Positions 1-13,100 of a stretch of DNA of 64,000 bases are shown here, in pieces (the stretch's first letter is position 1; the number at the start of each line of letters is the position of its first letter). This stretch comes from Pontederia crassipes. Taxonomy: Eukaryota; Streptophyta; Magnoliopsida; Commelinales; Pontederiaceae. The notes beneath the pieces are model-generated. The model ran no database searches. It worked only from the letters and a program-made list of their open reading frames with translations, and was not told the DNA's origin. Both the position numbers and the translations under genes were made by a program. Where the stretch lies: assembly GCA_030549335.1 (NCBI GenBank), contig JAUKPH010000022.1, forward strand, positions 372,001-436,000. Reading direction: 5' to 3'.

Positions 1-148
1 ATCACCTCTTAGGACACCCAAAAGTTGTAATAAGTATCTATAACTTATAACTTTGAAACTTACTCTAAGACTCTAATCCCCAGGAGCTTTATCTTTGATT
101 GTAACGGTTCAACTTCGGTTTGAAATAGAGTTAAAGTTCTAAAGATCT

Positions 149-592
149 ATCACCTCTTAGGACAACCAAAGGTTGTAATAAGTATCTATAACTTATAGCT
201 CTGAACCTTACTCTAAGAATCTAAACCCCAAGAGCGTTATCTTTGATTGTAACGGTTCAACTTCGGTTTGAAATAGAGTTAAAGTTCTAAAGATCTATCA
301 CCTCCTAGGGCACCCAAAGGTTGTAATAAGTATCTATAACTTATAGCTTTGAACCTTACTCTAAGACTCTAATCCCCAAGAGCGTTATCTTTGATTGTAA
401 CGGTTCAACTTTGGTTTGAAATAGAGTTAAAGTTCTAAAGATCTATCACCTCCTAGAACACCCAAAGGTTGTAATAAGTGTCTATAACTTATAGCTTTGA
501 ACCTAACTCTAAGACTCTAATCCCCAAGAGCGTTATCTTTGATTGTAACGGTTCAACTTCGGTTTGAAATAGAGTTAAAGTTCTAAAGATCT
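149..592. repeat. 3-monomer basic HOR of the left domain, copy 1
   Basis: Three distinct monomer classes follow one another. The first (149) has GACAACC, CTCTGAACC and CTAAACCCC. The second (297) has CCTCCTAGGG and CTTTGG in place of CTTCGG. The third (445) has CTAGAACACC, AGTGTCTATA and CCTAACTC. The trio recurs at 593 and, after one extra monomer, at 1185, and throughout the left domain. This 444-bp trio is the smallest ordered unit above the monomer in the left domain. Confidence 0.85.
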
Positions 593-1036
593 ATCACCTC
601 TTAGGACAACCAAAGGTTGTAATAAGTATCTATAACTTATAGCTCTGAACCTTACTCTAAGACTCTAAACCCCAAGAGCGTTATCTTTGATTGTAACGGT
701 TCAACTTCGGTTTGAAATAGAGTTAAAGTTCTAAAGATCTATCACCTCCTACGGCACCCAAAGGTTGTAATAAGTATCTATAACTTATAGCTTTGAACCT
801 TACTCTAAGACTCTAATCCCCAAGAGCGTTATCTTTGATTGTAACGGTTCAACTTTGGTTTGAAATAGAGTTAAAGTTCTAAAGATCTATCACCTCCTAG
901 AACACCCAAAGGTTGTAATAAGTGTCTATAACTTATAGCTTTGAACCTAACTCTAAGACTCTAATCCCCAAGAGCGTTATCTTTGATTGTAACGGTTCAA
1001 CTTCGGTTTGAAATAGAGTTAAAGTTCTAAAGATCT
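593..1036. repeat. 3-monomer basic HOR of the left domain, copy 2
   Basis: Same order of three classes as at 149-592, displaced by exactly 444 bp. Differences are few: the middle monomer has CCTACGG for CCTAGGG, and the GAATCT of the first copy is GACTCT here. Monomers in the same slot of different trios resemble each other more than neighbours within a trio, which is the defining property of a higher-order repeat. Confidence 0.85.
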
Positions 1037-1535
1037 ATCACCTCTTAGGACAACCAAAGGTTGTAATAAGTATCTATAACTTATAGCTTTGAACCTTACT
1101 CTAAGACTCTAAACCCCAAGAGCGTTATCTTTGATTGTAACGGTTCAACTTCGGTTTGAAATAGAGTTAAAGTTCTAAAGATCTATCACCTCTTAGGACC
1201 ACCAAAGGTTGTAATAAGTATCTATAACTTATAGCTCTGAACCTTACTCTAAGACTCTAAACCCCAAGAGCGTTATCTTTGATTGTAACGGTTCAACTTC
1301 GGTTTGAAATAGAGTTAAAGTTCTAAAGATCTATCACCTCCTAGGGCACCCAAAGGTTGTAATAAGTATCTATAACTTATAGCTTTGAACCTTACTCTAA
1401 GACTCTAATCCCCAAGAGCGTTATCTTTGATTGTAACAGTTCAACTTTGGTTTGAAATAGAGTTAAAGTTCTAAAGATCTATCACCTCCTAGAACACCCA
1501 AAGGTTGTAATAAGTGTCTATAACTTATAGCTTTG
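889..1535. repeat. Block recurring at a 24-monomer offset
   Basis: This stretch matches 4438-5084 at an offset of 3549 bp (24 monomers less 3 bp). The best marker is AACAGTTCAACTTTGG (A at 1438 and 4987), a CpG-loss variant combined with CTTTGG. The match stops near 1535/5084, where the later copy switches to the GCTTTATC class. It shows that the first 7 kb is a mosaic of shuffled monomer blocks rather than one regular HOR. Confidence 0.7.
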
Positions 1536-2515
1536 AACCTAACTCTAAGACTCTAATCCCCAAGAGCGTTATCTTTGATTGTAACGGTTCAACTTCGGTT
1601 TGAAATAGAGTTAAAGTTCTAAAGATCTATCACCTCTTAGGACACCCAAAGGTTGTAATAAGTGTCTATAACTTATAGCTTTGAACCTAACTCTAAGACT
1701 CTAATCCCCAAGAGCGTTATCTTTGATTGTAACGGTTCAACTTCGGTTTGAAATAGAGTTAAAGTTCTAAAGATCTATCACCTCTTAGGGCACCCAAAGG
1801 TTGTAATAAGTATCTATAACTTATAGCTTTGAACCTTACTCTAAGACTCTAATCCCCAAGAGCGTTATCTTTGATTGTAACGGTTCCACTTCGGTTTGAA
1901 ATAGAGTTAAAGTTGTAAAGATCTATCACCTCTTAGGACACCCAAAAGTTGTAATAAGTATCTATAACTTATAACTTTGAAACTTACTCTAAGACTCTAA
2001 TCCCCAAGAGCTTTATCTTTGATTGTAACGGTTCAACTTCGGTTTGCAATAAAGTTAAAGTACTAAAGATCTATCACCTCCTAGGACACCCAAAGGATGT
2101 AATAAGTATCTATAACTTATAGCTTTGAACCTAACTCTAAGACTCTAATCCCCAAGAGCTTTATCATTGATTGTAACGGTTCAACTTCGGATTGCAATAG
2201 AGTTAGAGTTCTAAAGATCTATCACCTCTTAGGACACCCAAACGTTGTAATAAGTATCTATAACTTATAGCTTTGAACCTTACTCTAAGATTCTAATCCC
2301 AAGAGCATTATCTTTGATTGTAACGGTTCAACTTCGGTTTGAAATAGAGTTAAAGTTCTAAAGATCTATCACCTCTTAGGGCACCCAAAGGTTGTAATAA
2401 GTATCTATAACTTATAGCTTTGAACCTTACTCTAAGACTCTAATCCCCAAGAGTTTTATCATTGATTGTAACGGTTCAACTTCGGATTGCAATAGAGTTA
2501 GAGTTCTAAAGATCT
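1333..2515. repeat. Satellite stretch with mixed monomer classes
   Basis: Eight monomers hold a recurring cluster seen many times later: a GGTTCCAC monomer ending AGTTGTAAAG (1777), a GAAACTTAC/GCTTTATC monomer (1925), a GGATGTAAT/CGGATTGCAATAG monomer (2073), and a TTCTAATCC/GCATTATC monomer (2221). The last lacks one C in its C-run (AATCCCAAGAG near 2298-2308), giving a 147-bp repeat. No gene or other element is present. Confidence 0.8.
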
Positions 2516-3106
2516 ATCACCTCTTAGGACAACCAAAGGTTGTAATAAGTATCTATAACTTATAGCTTTGAACCTTACTCTAAGACTCTAAACCCCAAGA
2601 GCGTTATCTTTGATTGTAACGGTTCAACTTCGGTTTGAAATAGAGTTAAATTTCTAAAGATCTATCACCTCTTAGGACACCCAAAGGTTGTAATAAGTGT
2701 CTATAACTTATAGCTTTGAACCTAACTCTAAGACTCTAAACCCCAAGAGCGTATCTTTGATTGTAACGGTTCAACTTCGGTTTGAAATAGAGTTAAAGTT
2801 CTAAAGATCTATCACCTCTTAGGACAACCAAAGGTTGTAATAAGTATCTATAACTTATAGCTTTGAACCTTACTCTAAGACTCTAAACCCCAAGAGCGTT
2901 ATCTTTGATTGTAACGGTTCAACTTCGGTTTGAAATAGAGTTAAAGTTCTAAAGATCTATCACCTCTTAGGACAACCAAAGGTTGTAATAAGTATCTATA
3001 ACTTATAGCTCTGAACCTTACTCTAAGACTCTAAACCCCAAGAGCGTTATCTTTGATTGTAACGGTTCAACTTCGGTTTGAAATAGAGTTAAAGTTCTAA
3101 AGATCT
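2516..3106. repeat. Four-monomer block, copy 1 (9-monomer offset)
   Basis: Four monomers totalling 591 bp recur at 3847-4437, an offset of 1331 bp. Both copies share the rare AAATTTCTAAAG variant and the GAGCGTATC one-base deletion (2751 and 4082), so they descend from a local duplication. The copies part at 3107/4438, where one continues with CCTACGG and the other with CTAGAACACC. Confidence 0.8.
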
Positions 3107-3846
3107 ATCACCTCCTACGGCACCCAAAGGTTGTAATAAGTATCTATAACTTATAGCTTTGAACCTTACTCTAAGACTCTAATCCCCAAGAGCGTTATCT
3201 TTGATTGTAACGGTTCAACTTTGGTTTGAAATAGAGTTAAAGTTCTAAAGATCTATCACCTCCTAGAACACCCAAAGGTTGTAATAAGTGTCTATAACTT
3301 ATAGCTTTGAACCTAACTCTAAGACTCTATTCCCCAAGAGCGTTATCTTTGATTGTAACGGTTCAACTTCGGTTTGAAATAGAGTTAAAGTTCTAAAGAT
3401 CTATCACCTCTTAGGGCACCCAAAGGTTGTAATAAGTATCTATAACTTATAGCTTTGAACCTTACTCTAAGACTCTAATCCCCAAGAGCGTTATCTTTGA
3501 TTGTAACGGTTCCACTTCGGTTTGAAATAGAGTTAAAGTTTTAAAGATCTATCACCTCTTAGGACACCCAAAGGTTGTAATAAGTATCTATAACTTATAA
3601 CTTTGAAACTTACTCTAAGACTCTAATCCCCAAGAGCTTTATCTTTGATTGTAACGGTTCAACTTCGGTTTGCAATAGAGTTAAAGTACTAAAGATCTAT
3701 CACCTCCTAGGACACCCAAAGGATGTAATAAGTATCTATAACTTATAGCTTTGAACCTAACTCTAAGACTCTAATCCCCAAGAGCTTTATCATTGATTGT
3801 AACGGTTCAACTTCGGATTGCAATAGAGTTAGAGTTCTAAAGATCT
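3107..3846. repeat. Five-monomer spacer between the 9-monomer copies
   Basis: Five monomers of CCTACGG, GAACACC, GGGCACC/TTCCAC, GAAACTTAC and GGATG classes. The last three resemble the cluster at 1777-2220. Nothing other than satellite is visible. Confidence 0.75.
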
Positions 3847-4437
3847 ATCACCTCTTAGGACAACCAAAGGTTGTAATAAGTATCTATAACTTATAGCTTT
3901 GAACCTTACTCTAAGACTCTAAACCCCAAGAGCGTTATCTTTGATTGTAACGGTTCAACTTCGGTTTGAAATAGAGTTAAATTTCTAAAGATCTATCACC
4001 TCTTAGGACACCCAAAGGTTGTAATAAGTGTCTATAACTTATAGCTTTGAACCTAACTCTAAGACTCTAAACCCCAAGAGCGTATCTTTGATTGTAACGG
4101 TTCAACTTCGGTTTGAAATAGAGTTAAAGTTCTAAAGATCTATCACCTCTTAGGACAACCAAAGGTTGTAATAAGTATCTATAACTTATAGCTTTGAACC
4201 TTACTCTAAGACTCTAAACCCCAAGAGCGTTATCTTTGATTGTAACGGTTCAACTTCGGTTTGAAATAGAGTTAAAGTTCTAAAGATCTATCACCTCTTA
4301 GGACAACCAAAGGTTGTAATAAGTATCTATAACTTATAGCTCTGAACCTTACTCTAAGACTCTAAACCCCAAGAGCGTTATCTTTGATTGTAACGGTTCA
4401 ACTTCGGTTTGAAATAGAGTTAAAGTTCTAAAGATCT
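3847..4437. repeat. Four-monomer block, copy 2 (9-monomer offset)
   Basis: Second copy of the block at 2516-3106, with the same AAATTTCTAAAG and GAGCGTATC markers at +1331 bp. It runs directly into the block that is shared with 889-1535. Confidence 0.8.
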
Positions 4438-5473
4438 ATCACCTCCTAGAACACCCAAAGGTTGTAATAAGTGTCTATAACTTATAGCTTTGAACCTAAC
4501 TCTAAGACTCTAATCCCCAAGAGCGTTATCTTTGATTGTAACGGTTCAACTTCGGTTTGAAATAGAGTTAAAGTTCTAAAGATCTATCACCTCTTAGGAC
4601 AACCAAAGGTTGTAATAAGTATCTATAACTTATAGCTTTGAACCTTACTCTAAGACTCTAAACCCCAAGAGCGTTATCTTTGATTGTAACGGTTCAACTT
4701 CGGTTTGAAATAGAGTTAAAGTTCTAAAGATCTATCACCTCTTAGGACAACCAAAGGTTGTAATAAGTATCTATAACTTATAGCTCTGAACCTTACTCTA
4801 AGACTCTAAACCCCAAGAGCGTTATCTTTGATTGTAACGGTTCAACTTCGGTTTGAAATAGAGTTAAAGTTCTAAAGATCTATCACCTCCTAGGGCACCC
4901 AAAGGTTGTAATAAGTATCTATAACTTATAGCTTTGAACCTTACTCTAAGACTCTAATCCCCAAGAGCGTTATCTTTGATTGTAACAGTTCAACTTTGGT
5001 TTGAAATAGAGTTAAAGTTCTAAAGATCTATCACCTCCTAGAACACCCAAAGGTTGTAATAAGTGTCTATAACTTATAGCTTTGAACCTTACTCTAAGAC
5101 TCTAATCCCCAAGAGCTTTATCTTTGATTGTAACGGTTCAACTTCGGTTTGCAATAGAGTTAAAGTACTAAAGATCTATCACCTCCTAGGACACCCAAAG
5201 GATGTAATAAGTATCTATAACTTATAGCTCTGAACCTTACTCTAAGACTCTAAACCCCAAGAGCGTTATCTTTGATTGTAACGGTTCAACTTCGGTTTGA
5301 AATAGAGTTAAAGTTCTAAAGATCTATCACCTCCTAGGGCACCCAAAGGTTGTAATAAGTATCTATAACTTATAGCTTTGAACCTTACTCTAAGACTCTA
5401 ATCCCCAAGAGCGTTATCTTTGATTGTAACGGTTCAACTTCGGTTTGAAATAGAGTTAAAGTTGTAAAGATCT
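4438..5473. repeat. Second copy of the 24-monomer-offset block plus junction monomers
   Basis: Seven monomers. The first part, to about 5084, copies 889-1535. The monomer starting near 5030 is a chimera: it begins as the GAACACC/GTGTCT class and ends as the GCTTTATC/TGCAATAG class, suggesting an exchange point inside it. The remainder is GGATG, GACAACC-like and GGGCACC classes. Confidence 0.7.
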
Positions 5474-6805
5474 ATCACCTCTTAGGACACCCAAAAGTTG
5501 TAATAAGTATCTATAACTTATAACTTTGAAACTTACTCTAAGACTCTAATCCCCAAGAGCTTTATCTTTGATTGTAACGGTTCAACTTCGGTTTGAAATA
5601 GAGTTAAAGTTCTAAAGATCTATCACCTCTTAGGACAACCAAAGGTTGTAATAAGTATCTATAACTTATAACTCTGAACCTTACTCTAAGAATCTAAACC
5701 CCAAGAGCGTTATCTTTGATTGTAACGGTTCAACTTCGGTTTGAAATAGAGTTAAAGTTCTAAAGATCTATCACCTCCTAGGGCACCCAAAGGTTGTAAT
5801 AAGTATCTATAACTTATAGCTTTGAACCTTACTCTAAGACTCTAATCCCCAAGAGCGTTATCTTTGATTGTAACGGTTCAACTTTGGTTTGAAATAGAGT
5901 TAAAGTTCTAAAGATCTATCACCTCCTAGAACACCCAAAGGTTGTAATAAGTGTCTATAACTTATAGCTTTGAACCTAACTCTAAGACTCTAATCCCCAA
6001 GAGCGTTATCTTTGATTGTAACGGTTCAACTTCGGTTTGAAATAGAGTTAAAGTTCTAAAGATCTATCACCTCTTAGGACAACCAAAGGTTGTAATAAGT
6101 ATCTATAACTTATAGCTCTTAACCTTACTCTAAGACTCTAAACCCCAAGAGCGTTATCTTTGATTGTAACGGTTCAACTTCGGTTTGAAATAGAGTTAAA
6201 GTTCTAAAGATCTATCACCTCCTACGGCACCCAAAGGTTGTAATAAGTATCTATAACTTATAGCTTTGAACCTTACTCTAAGACTCTAATCCCCAAGAGC
6301 GTTATCTTTGATTGTAACGGTTCAACTTTGGTTTGAAATAGAGTTAAAGTTCTAAAGATCTATCACCTCCTAGAACACCCAAAGGTTGTAATAAGTGTCT
6401 ATAACTTATAGCTTTGAACCTAACTCTAAGACTCTAATCCCCAAGAGCGTTATCTTTGATTGTAACGGTTCAACTTCGGTTTGAAATAGAGTTAAAGTTC
6501 TAAAGATCTATCACCTCTTAGGACAACCAAAGGTTGTAATAAGTATCTATAACTTATAGCTTTGAACCTTACTCTAAGACTCTAAACCCCAAGAGCGTTA
6601 TCTTTGATTGTAACGGTTCAACTTCGGTTTGAAATAGAGTTAAAGTTCTAAAGATCTATCACCTCTTAGGACAACCAAAGGTTGTAATAAGTATCTATAA
6701 CTTATAGCTCTGAACCTTACTCTAAGACTCTAAACCCCAAGAGCGTTATCTTTGATTGTAACGGTTCAACTTCGGTTTGAAATAGAGTTAAAGTTCTAAA
6801 GATCT
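5474..6805. repeat. Nine-monomer block, copy 2 (37-monomer offset)
   Basis: Copy of 1-1332 at +5473 bp with the same order of nine monomer classes. Private differences include TATAACTCTGAACC near 5671 and CTCTTAACC near 6119. It leads through two more monomers into the first 52-monomer unit at 7102. Confidence 0.8.
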
Positions 6806-7101
6806 ATCACCTCTTAGGACAACCAAAGGTTGTAATAAGTATCTATAACTTATAGCTCTGAACCTTACTCTAAGACTCCAAACCCCAAGAGCGTTATCTT
6901 TGATTGTAACGGTTCAACTTCGGTTTGAAATAGAGTTAAAGTTCTAAAGATCTATCACCTCCTACGGCACCCAAAGGTTGTAATAAGTATCTATAACTTA
7001 TAGCTTTGAACCTTACTCTAAGACTCTAATCCCCAAGAGCGTTATCTTTGATTGTAACGGTTCAACTTTGGTTTGAAATAGAGTTAAAGTTCTAAAGATC
7101 T

Positions 7102-10100
7102 ATCACCTCCTAGAACACTCAAAGGTTGTAATAAGTGTCTATAACTTATAGCTTTGAACCTAACTCTAAGACTCTAATCCCCAAGAGCGTTATCTTTGAT
7201 TGTAACGGTTCAACTTCGGTTTGAAATAGAGTTAAAGTTCTAAAGATCTATCACCTCTTAGGGCACCCAAAGGTTGTAATAAGTATCTATAACTTATAGC
7301 TTTGAACCTTACTCTAAGACTCTAATCCCCAAGAGCGTTATCTTTGATTGTAACGGTTCAACTTCGGTTTGAAATAGAGTTAAAGTTGTAAAGATCTATC
7401 ACCTCTTAGGACACCCAAAAGTTGTAATAAGTATCTATAACTTATAACTTTGAAACTTACTCTAAGACTCTAATCCCCAAGAGCTTTATCTTTGATTGTA
7501 ACGGTTCAACTTCGGTTTGAAATGGAGTTAAAGTTCTAAAGATCTATCACCTCTTAGGACAACCAAAGGTTGTAATAAGTATCTATAACTTATAGCTATG
7601 AACCTTACTCTAAGACTCTAAACCCCAAGAGCGTTATCTTTGATTGTAACGGTTCAACTTCGGTTTGAAATAGAGTTAAAGTTCTAAAGATCTATCACCT
7701 CCTAGGGCACCCAAAGGTTGTAATAAGTATCTATAACTTATAGCTTTGAACCTTACTCTAAGACTCTAATCCCCAAGAGCGTTATCTTTGATTGTAACGG
7801 TTCAACTTTGGTTTGAAATAGAGTTAAAGTTCTAAAGATCTATCACCTCCTAGAACACCCAAAGGTTGTAATAAGTGTCTATAACTTATAGCTTTGAACC
7901 TAACTCTAAGACTCTAATCCCCAAGAGCGTTATCTTTGATTGTAACGGTTCAACTTCGGTTTGAAATAGAGTTAAAGTTCTAAAGATCTATCACCTCTTA
8001 GGGCACCCAAAGGTTGTAATAAGTATCTATAACTTATAGCTCTGAACCTTACTCTAAGACTCTAAACCCCAAGAGCGTTATCTTTGATTGTAACGGTTCA
8101 ACTTCGGTTTGAAATAGAGTTAAAGTTCTAAAGATCTATCACCTCCTAGGGCACCCAAAGGTTGTAATAAGTATCTATAACTTATAACTTTGAAACTTAC
8201 TCTATGACTCTAATCCCCAAGAGCTTTATCTTTGATTGTAACGGTTCAACTTCGGTTTGCAATAGAGTTAAAGTACTAAAGATCTATCACCTCCTAGGAC
8301 ACCCAAAGGATGTAATACGTATCTATAACTTATAGCTCTGAACCTTACTCTAAGACTCTAAACCCCAAGAGCGTTATCTTTGATTGTAACGGTTCAACTT
8401 CGGTTTGAAATAGAGTTAAAGTTCTAAAGATCTATCACCTCCTAGGGCACCCAAAGGTTGTAATAAGTATCTATAACTTATAGCTTTGAACCTTACTCTA
8501 AGACTCTAATCCCCAAGAGCGTTATCTTTGATTGTAACGGTTCAACTTTGGTTTGAAATAGAGTTAAAGTTCTAAAGATCTATCACCTCCTAGAACACCC
8601 AAAGGTTGTAATAAGTGTCTATAACTTATAGCTTTGAACCTAACTCTAAGACTCTAATCCCCAAGAGCGTTATCTTTGATTGTAACGGTTCAACTTCGGT
8701 TTGAAATAGAGTTAAAGTTCTAAAGATCTATCACCTCTTAGGGCACCCAAAGGTTGTAATAAGTATCTATAACTTATAGCTTTGAACCTTACTCTAAGAC
8801 TCTAATCCCCAAGAGCGTTATCTTTGATTGTAACGGTTCCACTTCGGTTTGAAATAGAGTTAAAGTTTTAAAGATCTATCACCTCTTAGGACACCCAAAG
8901 GTTGTAATAAGTATCTATAACTTATAACTTTGAAACTTACTCTAAGACTCTAATCCCCAAGAGCTTTATCTTTGATTGTAACGGTTCAACTTCGGTTTGC
9001 AATAGAGTTAAAGTACTAAAGATCTATCACCTCCTAGGACACCCAAAGGATGTAATAAGTATCTATAACTTATAGCTTTGAACCTAACTCTAAGACTCTA
9101 ATCCTCAAGAGCTTTATCATTGATTGTAATGGTTCAACTTCGGATTGCAATAGAGTTAGAGTTCTAAAGATCTATCACCTCTTAGGACACCCAAAGGTTG
9201 TAATAAGTATTATAACTTATAGCTTTGAACCTTACTCTAAGATTCTAATCCCCAAGAGCATTATCTTTGATTGTAACGGTTCAACTTCGGTTTGAAATAG
9301 AGTTAAAGTTCTAAAGATCTATCACCTCTTAGGGCACCCAAAGGTTGTAATAAGTATCTATAACTTATAGCTTTGAACTTTACTCTAAGACTCTAATCCC
9401 CAAGAGCGTTATCTTTGATTGTAACGGTTCAACTTCGGTTTGAAATAGAGTTAAAGTTCTAAGGATCTATCACCTCTTAGGACACCCAAAGGTTGTAATA
9501 AGTGTCTATAACTTATAGCTTTGAACCTAACTCTAAGACTCTAAACCCCAAGAGCGTATCTTTGATTGTAACGGTTCAACTTCGGTTTGAAATAGAGTTA
9601 AAGTTCTAAAGATCTATCACCTCTTAGGACAACCAAAGGTTGTAATAAGTATCTATAACTTATAGCTTTGAACCTTACTCTAAGACTCTAAACCCCAAGA
9701 GCGTTATCTTTGATTGTAACGGTTCAACTTCGGTTTGAAATAGAGTTAAAGTTCTAAAGATCTATCACCTCTTAGGACAACCAAAGGTTGTAATAAGTAT
9801 CTATAACTTATAGCTCTGAACCTTACTCTAAGACTCCAAACCCCAAGAGCGTTATCTTTGATTGTAACGGTTCAACTTCGGTTTGAAATAGAGTTAAAGT
9901 TCTAAAGATCTATCACCTCCTACGGCACCCAAAGGTTGTAATAAGTATCTATAACTTATAGCTTTGAACCTTACTCTAAGACTCTAATCCCCAAGAGCGT
10001 TATCTTTGATTGTAACGGTTCAACTTTGGTTTGAAATAGAGTTAAAGTTCTAAAGATCTATCACCTCCTAGAACACTCAAAGGTTGTAATAAGTGTCTAT

Positions 10101-13100
10101 AACTTATAGCTTTGAACCTAACTCTAAGACTCTAATCCCCAAGAGCGTTATCTTTGATTGTAACGGTTCAACTTCGGTTTGAAATAGAGTTAAAGTTCTA
10201 AAGATCTATCACCTCTTAGGGCACCCAAAGGTTGTAATAAGTATCTATAACTTATAGCTTTGAACCTTACTCTAAGACTCTAATCCCCAAGAGCGTTATC
10301 TTTGATTGTAACGGTTCCACTTCGGTTTGAAATAGAGTTAAAGTTGTAAAGATCTATCACCTCTTAGGACACCCAAAAGTTGTAATAAGTATCTATAACT
10401 TATAACTTTGAAACTTACTCTAAGACTCTAATCCCCAAGAGCTTTATCTTTGATTGTAACGGTTCAACTTCGGTTTGCAATAAAGTTAAAGTACTAAAGA
10501 TCTATCACCTCCTAGGACACCCAAAGGATGTAATAAGTATCTATAACTTATAGCTTTGAACCTAACTCTAAGACTCTAATCCCCAAGAGCTTTATCATTG
10601 ATTGTAACGGTTCAACTTCGGTTTGAAATAGAGTTAAATTTCTAAAGATCTATCACCTCTTAGGACACCCAAAGGTTGTAATAAGTGTCTATAACTTATA
10701 GCTTTGAACCTAACTCTAAGACTCTAAACCCCAAGAGCGTATCTTTGATTGTAACGGTTCAACTTCGGTTTGAAATAGAGTTAAAGTTCTAAAGATCTAT
10801 CACCTCTTAGGGCACCCAAAGGTTGTAATAAGTATCTATAACTTATAGCTTTGAACCTTACTCTAAGACTCTAATCCCCAAGAGTGTTATCTTTGATTGT
10901 AACGGTTCAACTTCGGTTTGAAATAGAGTTAAAGTTCTAAAGATCTATCACCTCTTAGGACAACCAAAGGTTGTAATAAGTATCTATAACTTATAGCTCT
11001 GAACCTTACTCTAAGACTCTAAACCCCAAGAGCGTTATCTTTGATTGTAACGGTTCAACTTCGGTTTGAAATAGAGTTAAAGTTCTAAAGATCTATCACC
11101 TCCTAGGGCACCCAAAGGTTGTAATAAGTATCTATAACTTATAGCTTTGAACCTTACTCTAAGACTCTAATCCCCAAGAGCGTTATCTTTGATTGTAACG
11201 GTTCAACTTTGGTTTGAAATAGAGTTAAAGTTCTAAAGATCTATCACCTCCTAGAACACCCAAAGGTTGTAATAAGTGTCTATAACTTATAGCTTTGAAC
11301 CTAACTCTAAGACTCTAATCCCCAAGAGCGTTATCTTTGATTGTAACGGTTCAACTTCGGTTTGAAATAGAGTTAAAGTTCTAAAGATCTATCACCTCTT
11401 AGGGCACCCAAAGGTTGTAATAAGTATCTATAACTTATAGCTTTGAACCTTACTCTAAGACTCTAATCCCCAAGAGCGTTATCTTTGATTGTAACGGTTC
11501 CACTTCGGTTTGAAATAGAGTTAAAGTTGTAAAGATCTATCACCTCTTAGGACACCCAAAAGTTGTAATAAGTATCTATAACTTATAACTTTGAACCTTA
11601 CTCTAAGACTCTAATCCCCAAGAGCGTTATCTTTGATTGTAACGGTTCAACTTCGGTTTGAAATAGAGTTAAAGTTCTAAAGATCTATCACCTCCTAGAA
11701 CACCCAAAGGTTGTAATAAGTGTCTATAACTTATAGCTTTGAACCTAACTCTAAGACTCTAATCCCCAAGAGCTTTATCATTGATTGTAACGGTTCAACT
11801 TCGGATTGCAATAGAGTTAGAGTTCTAAAGATCTATCACCTCTTAGGACACCCAAAGGTTGTAATAAGTATTATAACTTATAGCTTTGAACCTTACTCTA
11901 AGATTCTAATCCCCAAGAGCATTATCTTTGATTGTAACGGTTCAACTTCGGTTTGAAATAGAGTTAAAGTTGTAAAGATCTATCACCTCTTAGGACACCC
12001 AAAAGTTGTAATAAGTATCTATAACTTATAACTTTGAAACTTACTCTAAGACTCTAATCCCCAAGTGCTTTATCTTTGATTGTAACGGTTCAACTTCGGT
12101 TTGAAATAGAGTTAAAGTTCTAAAGATCTATCACCTCCTAGGGCACCCAAAGGTTGTAATAAGTATCTATAACTTATAGCTTTGAACCTTACTCTAAGAC
12201 TCTAATCCCCAAGAGCGTTATCTTTGATTGTAACGGTTCAACTTTGGTTTGAAATAGAGTTAAAGTTCTAAAGATCTATCACCTCCTAGAACACCCAAAG
12301 GTTGTAATAAGTGTCTATAACTTATAGCTTTGAACCTAACTCTAAGACTCTAATCCCCAAGAGCGTTATCTTTGATTGTAACGGTTCAACTTCGGTTTGA
12401 AATAGAGTTAAAGTTCTAAAGATCTATCACCTCCTAGGACACCCAAAGAATGTAATAAGTATCTATAACTTATAGCTTTGAACCTTACTCTAAGACTCTA
12501 ATCCCCAAGAGCGTTATCTTTGATTGTAACGGTTCAACTTCGGTTTGAAATAGAGTTAATGTTCTAAAGATCTATCACCTCCTAGGGCACCCAAAGGTTG
12601 TAATAAGTATCTATAACTTATAGCTTTGAACCTTACTCTAATACTCTAATCCCCAAGAGCGTTATCTTTGATTGTAACGGTTCAACTTCGGTTTGAAATA
12701 GAGTTAAAGTTCTAAAGATCTATCACCTCCTAGGGCACCCAAAGGTTGTAATAAGTATCTATAACTTATAGGTTTGAACCTTACTCTAAGACTCTAATAC
12801 CCAAGAGCGTTATCTTTGATTGTAACGGTTCAACTTTGGTTTGAAATAGAGTTAAAGTTCTAAAGATCTATCACCTCCTAGAACACCCAAAGGTTGTAAT
12901 ATGTGTCTATAACTTATAGCTTTGAACCTAACTCTAAGACTCTAATCCCCAAGAGCGTTATCTTTGATTGTAACGGTTCAACTTCGGTTTGAAATAGAGT
13001 TAAAGTTCTAAAGATCTATCACCTCTTAGGGCACCCAAAGGTTGTAATAAGTATCTATAACTTATAGCTTTGAACCTTACTCTAAGACTCTAATCCCCAA

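Larger units (their letters stand above)
1..1332. repeat. Nine-monomer block, copy 1 (37-monomer offset)
   Basis: This block recurs at 5474-6805, an offset of 5473 bp (37 monomers less three 1-bp deletions lying between). Diagnostic shared features are the AAAAGTTG/GAAACTTAC monomer at the start, GAATCTAAACCCC (about 217 and 5690), CCTACGG in the sixth monomer and the CTTTGG monomers in the same slots. Copies differ at scattered bases, for example CAGGAGC near 92. The match ends at 1333/6806, where the later copy carries an additional GACAACC monomer. It probably continues left of the window. Confidence 0.8.

Noticed and set aside
149..296. CTAAACCCC in GACAACC-class monomers resembling the plant telomere repeat
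   Set aside because: Only one partial unit occurs per monomer. It arises from a single T-to-A change of CTAATCCCC and is not tandem, so it is not telomeric sequence.
11720..11956. 78-residue open frame, repeated identically at 19411, 21925 and 29616
   Set aside because: It starts at a GTG inside AGTGTCTATA and runs across 1.6 satellite monomers. It stays open only because it crosses a 147-bp monomer that preserves frame. The four copies are the same HOR slot in units 1, 2 (twice) and 3. The translated product is the monomer read twice, with no domain, and there is no eukaryotic ATG start, intron or promoter.
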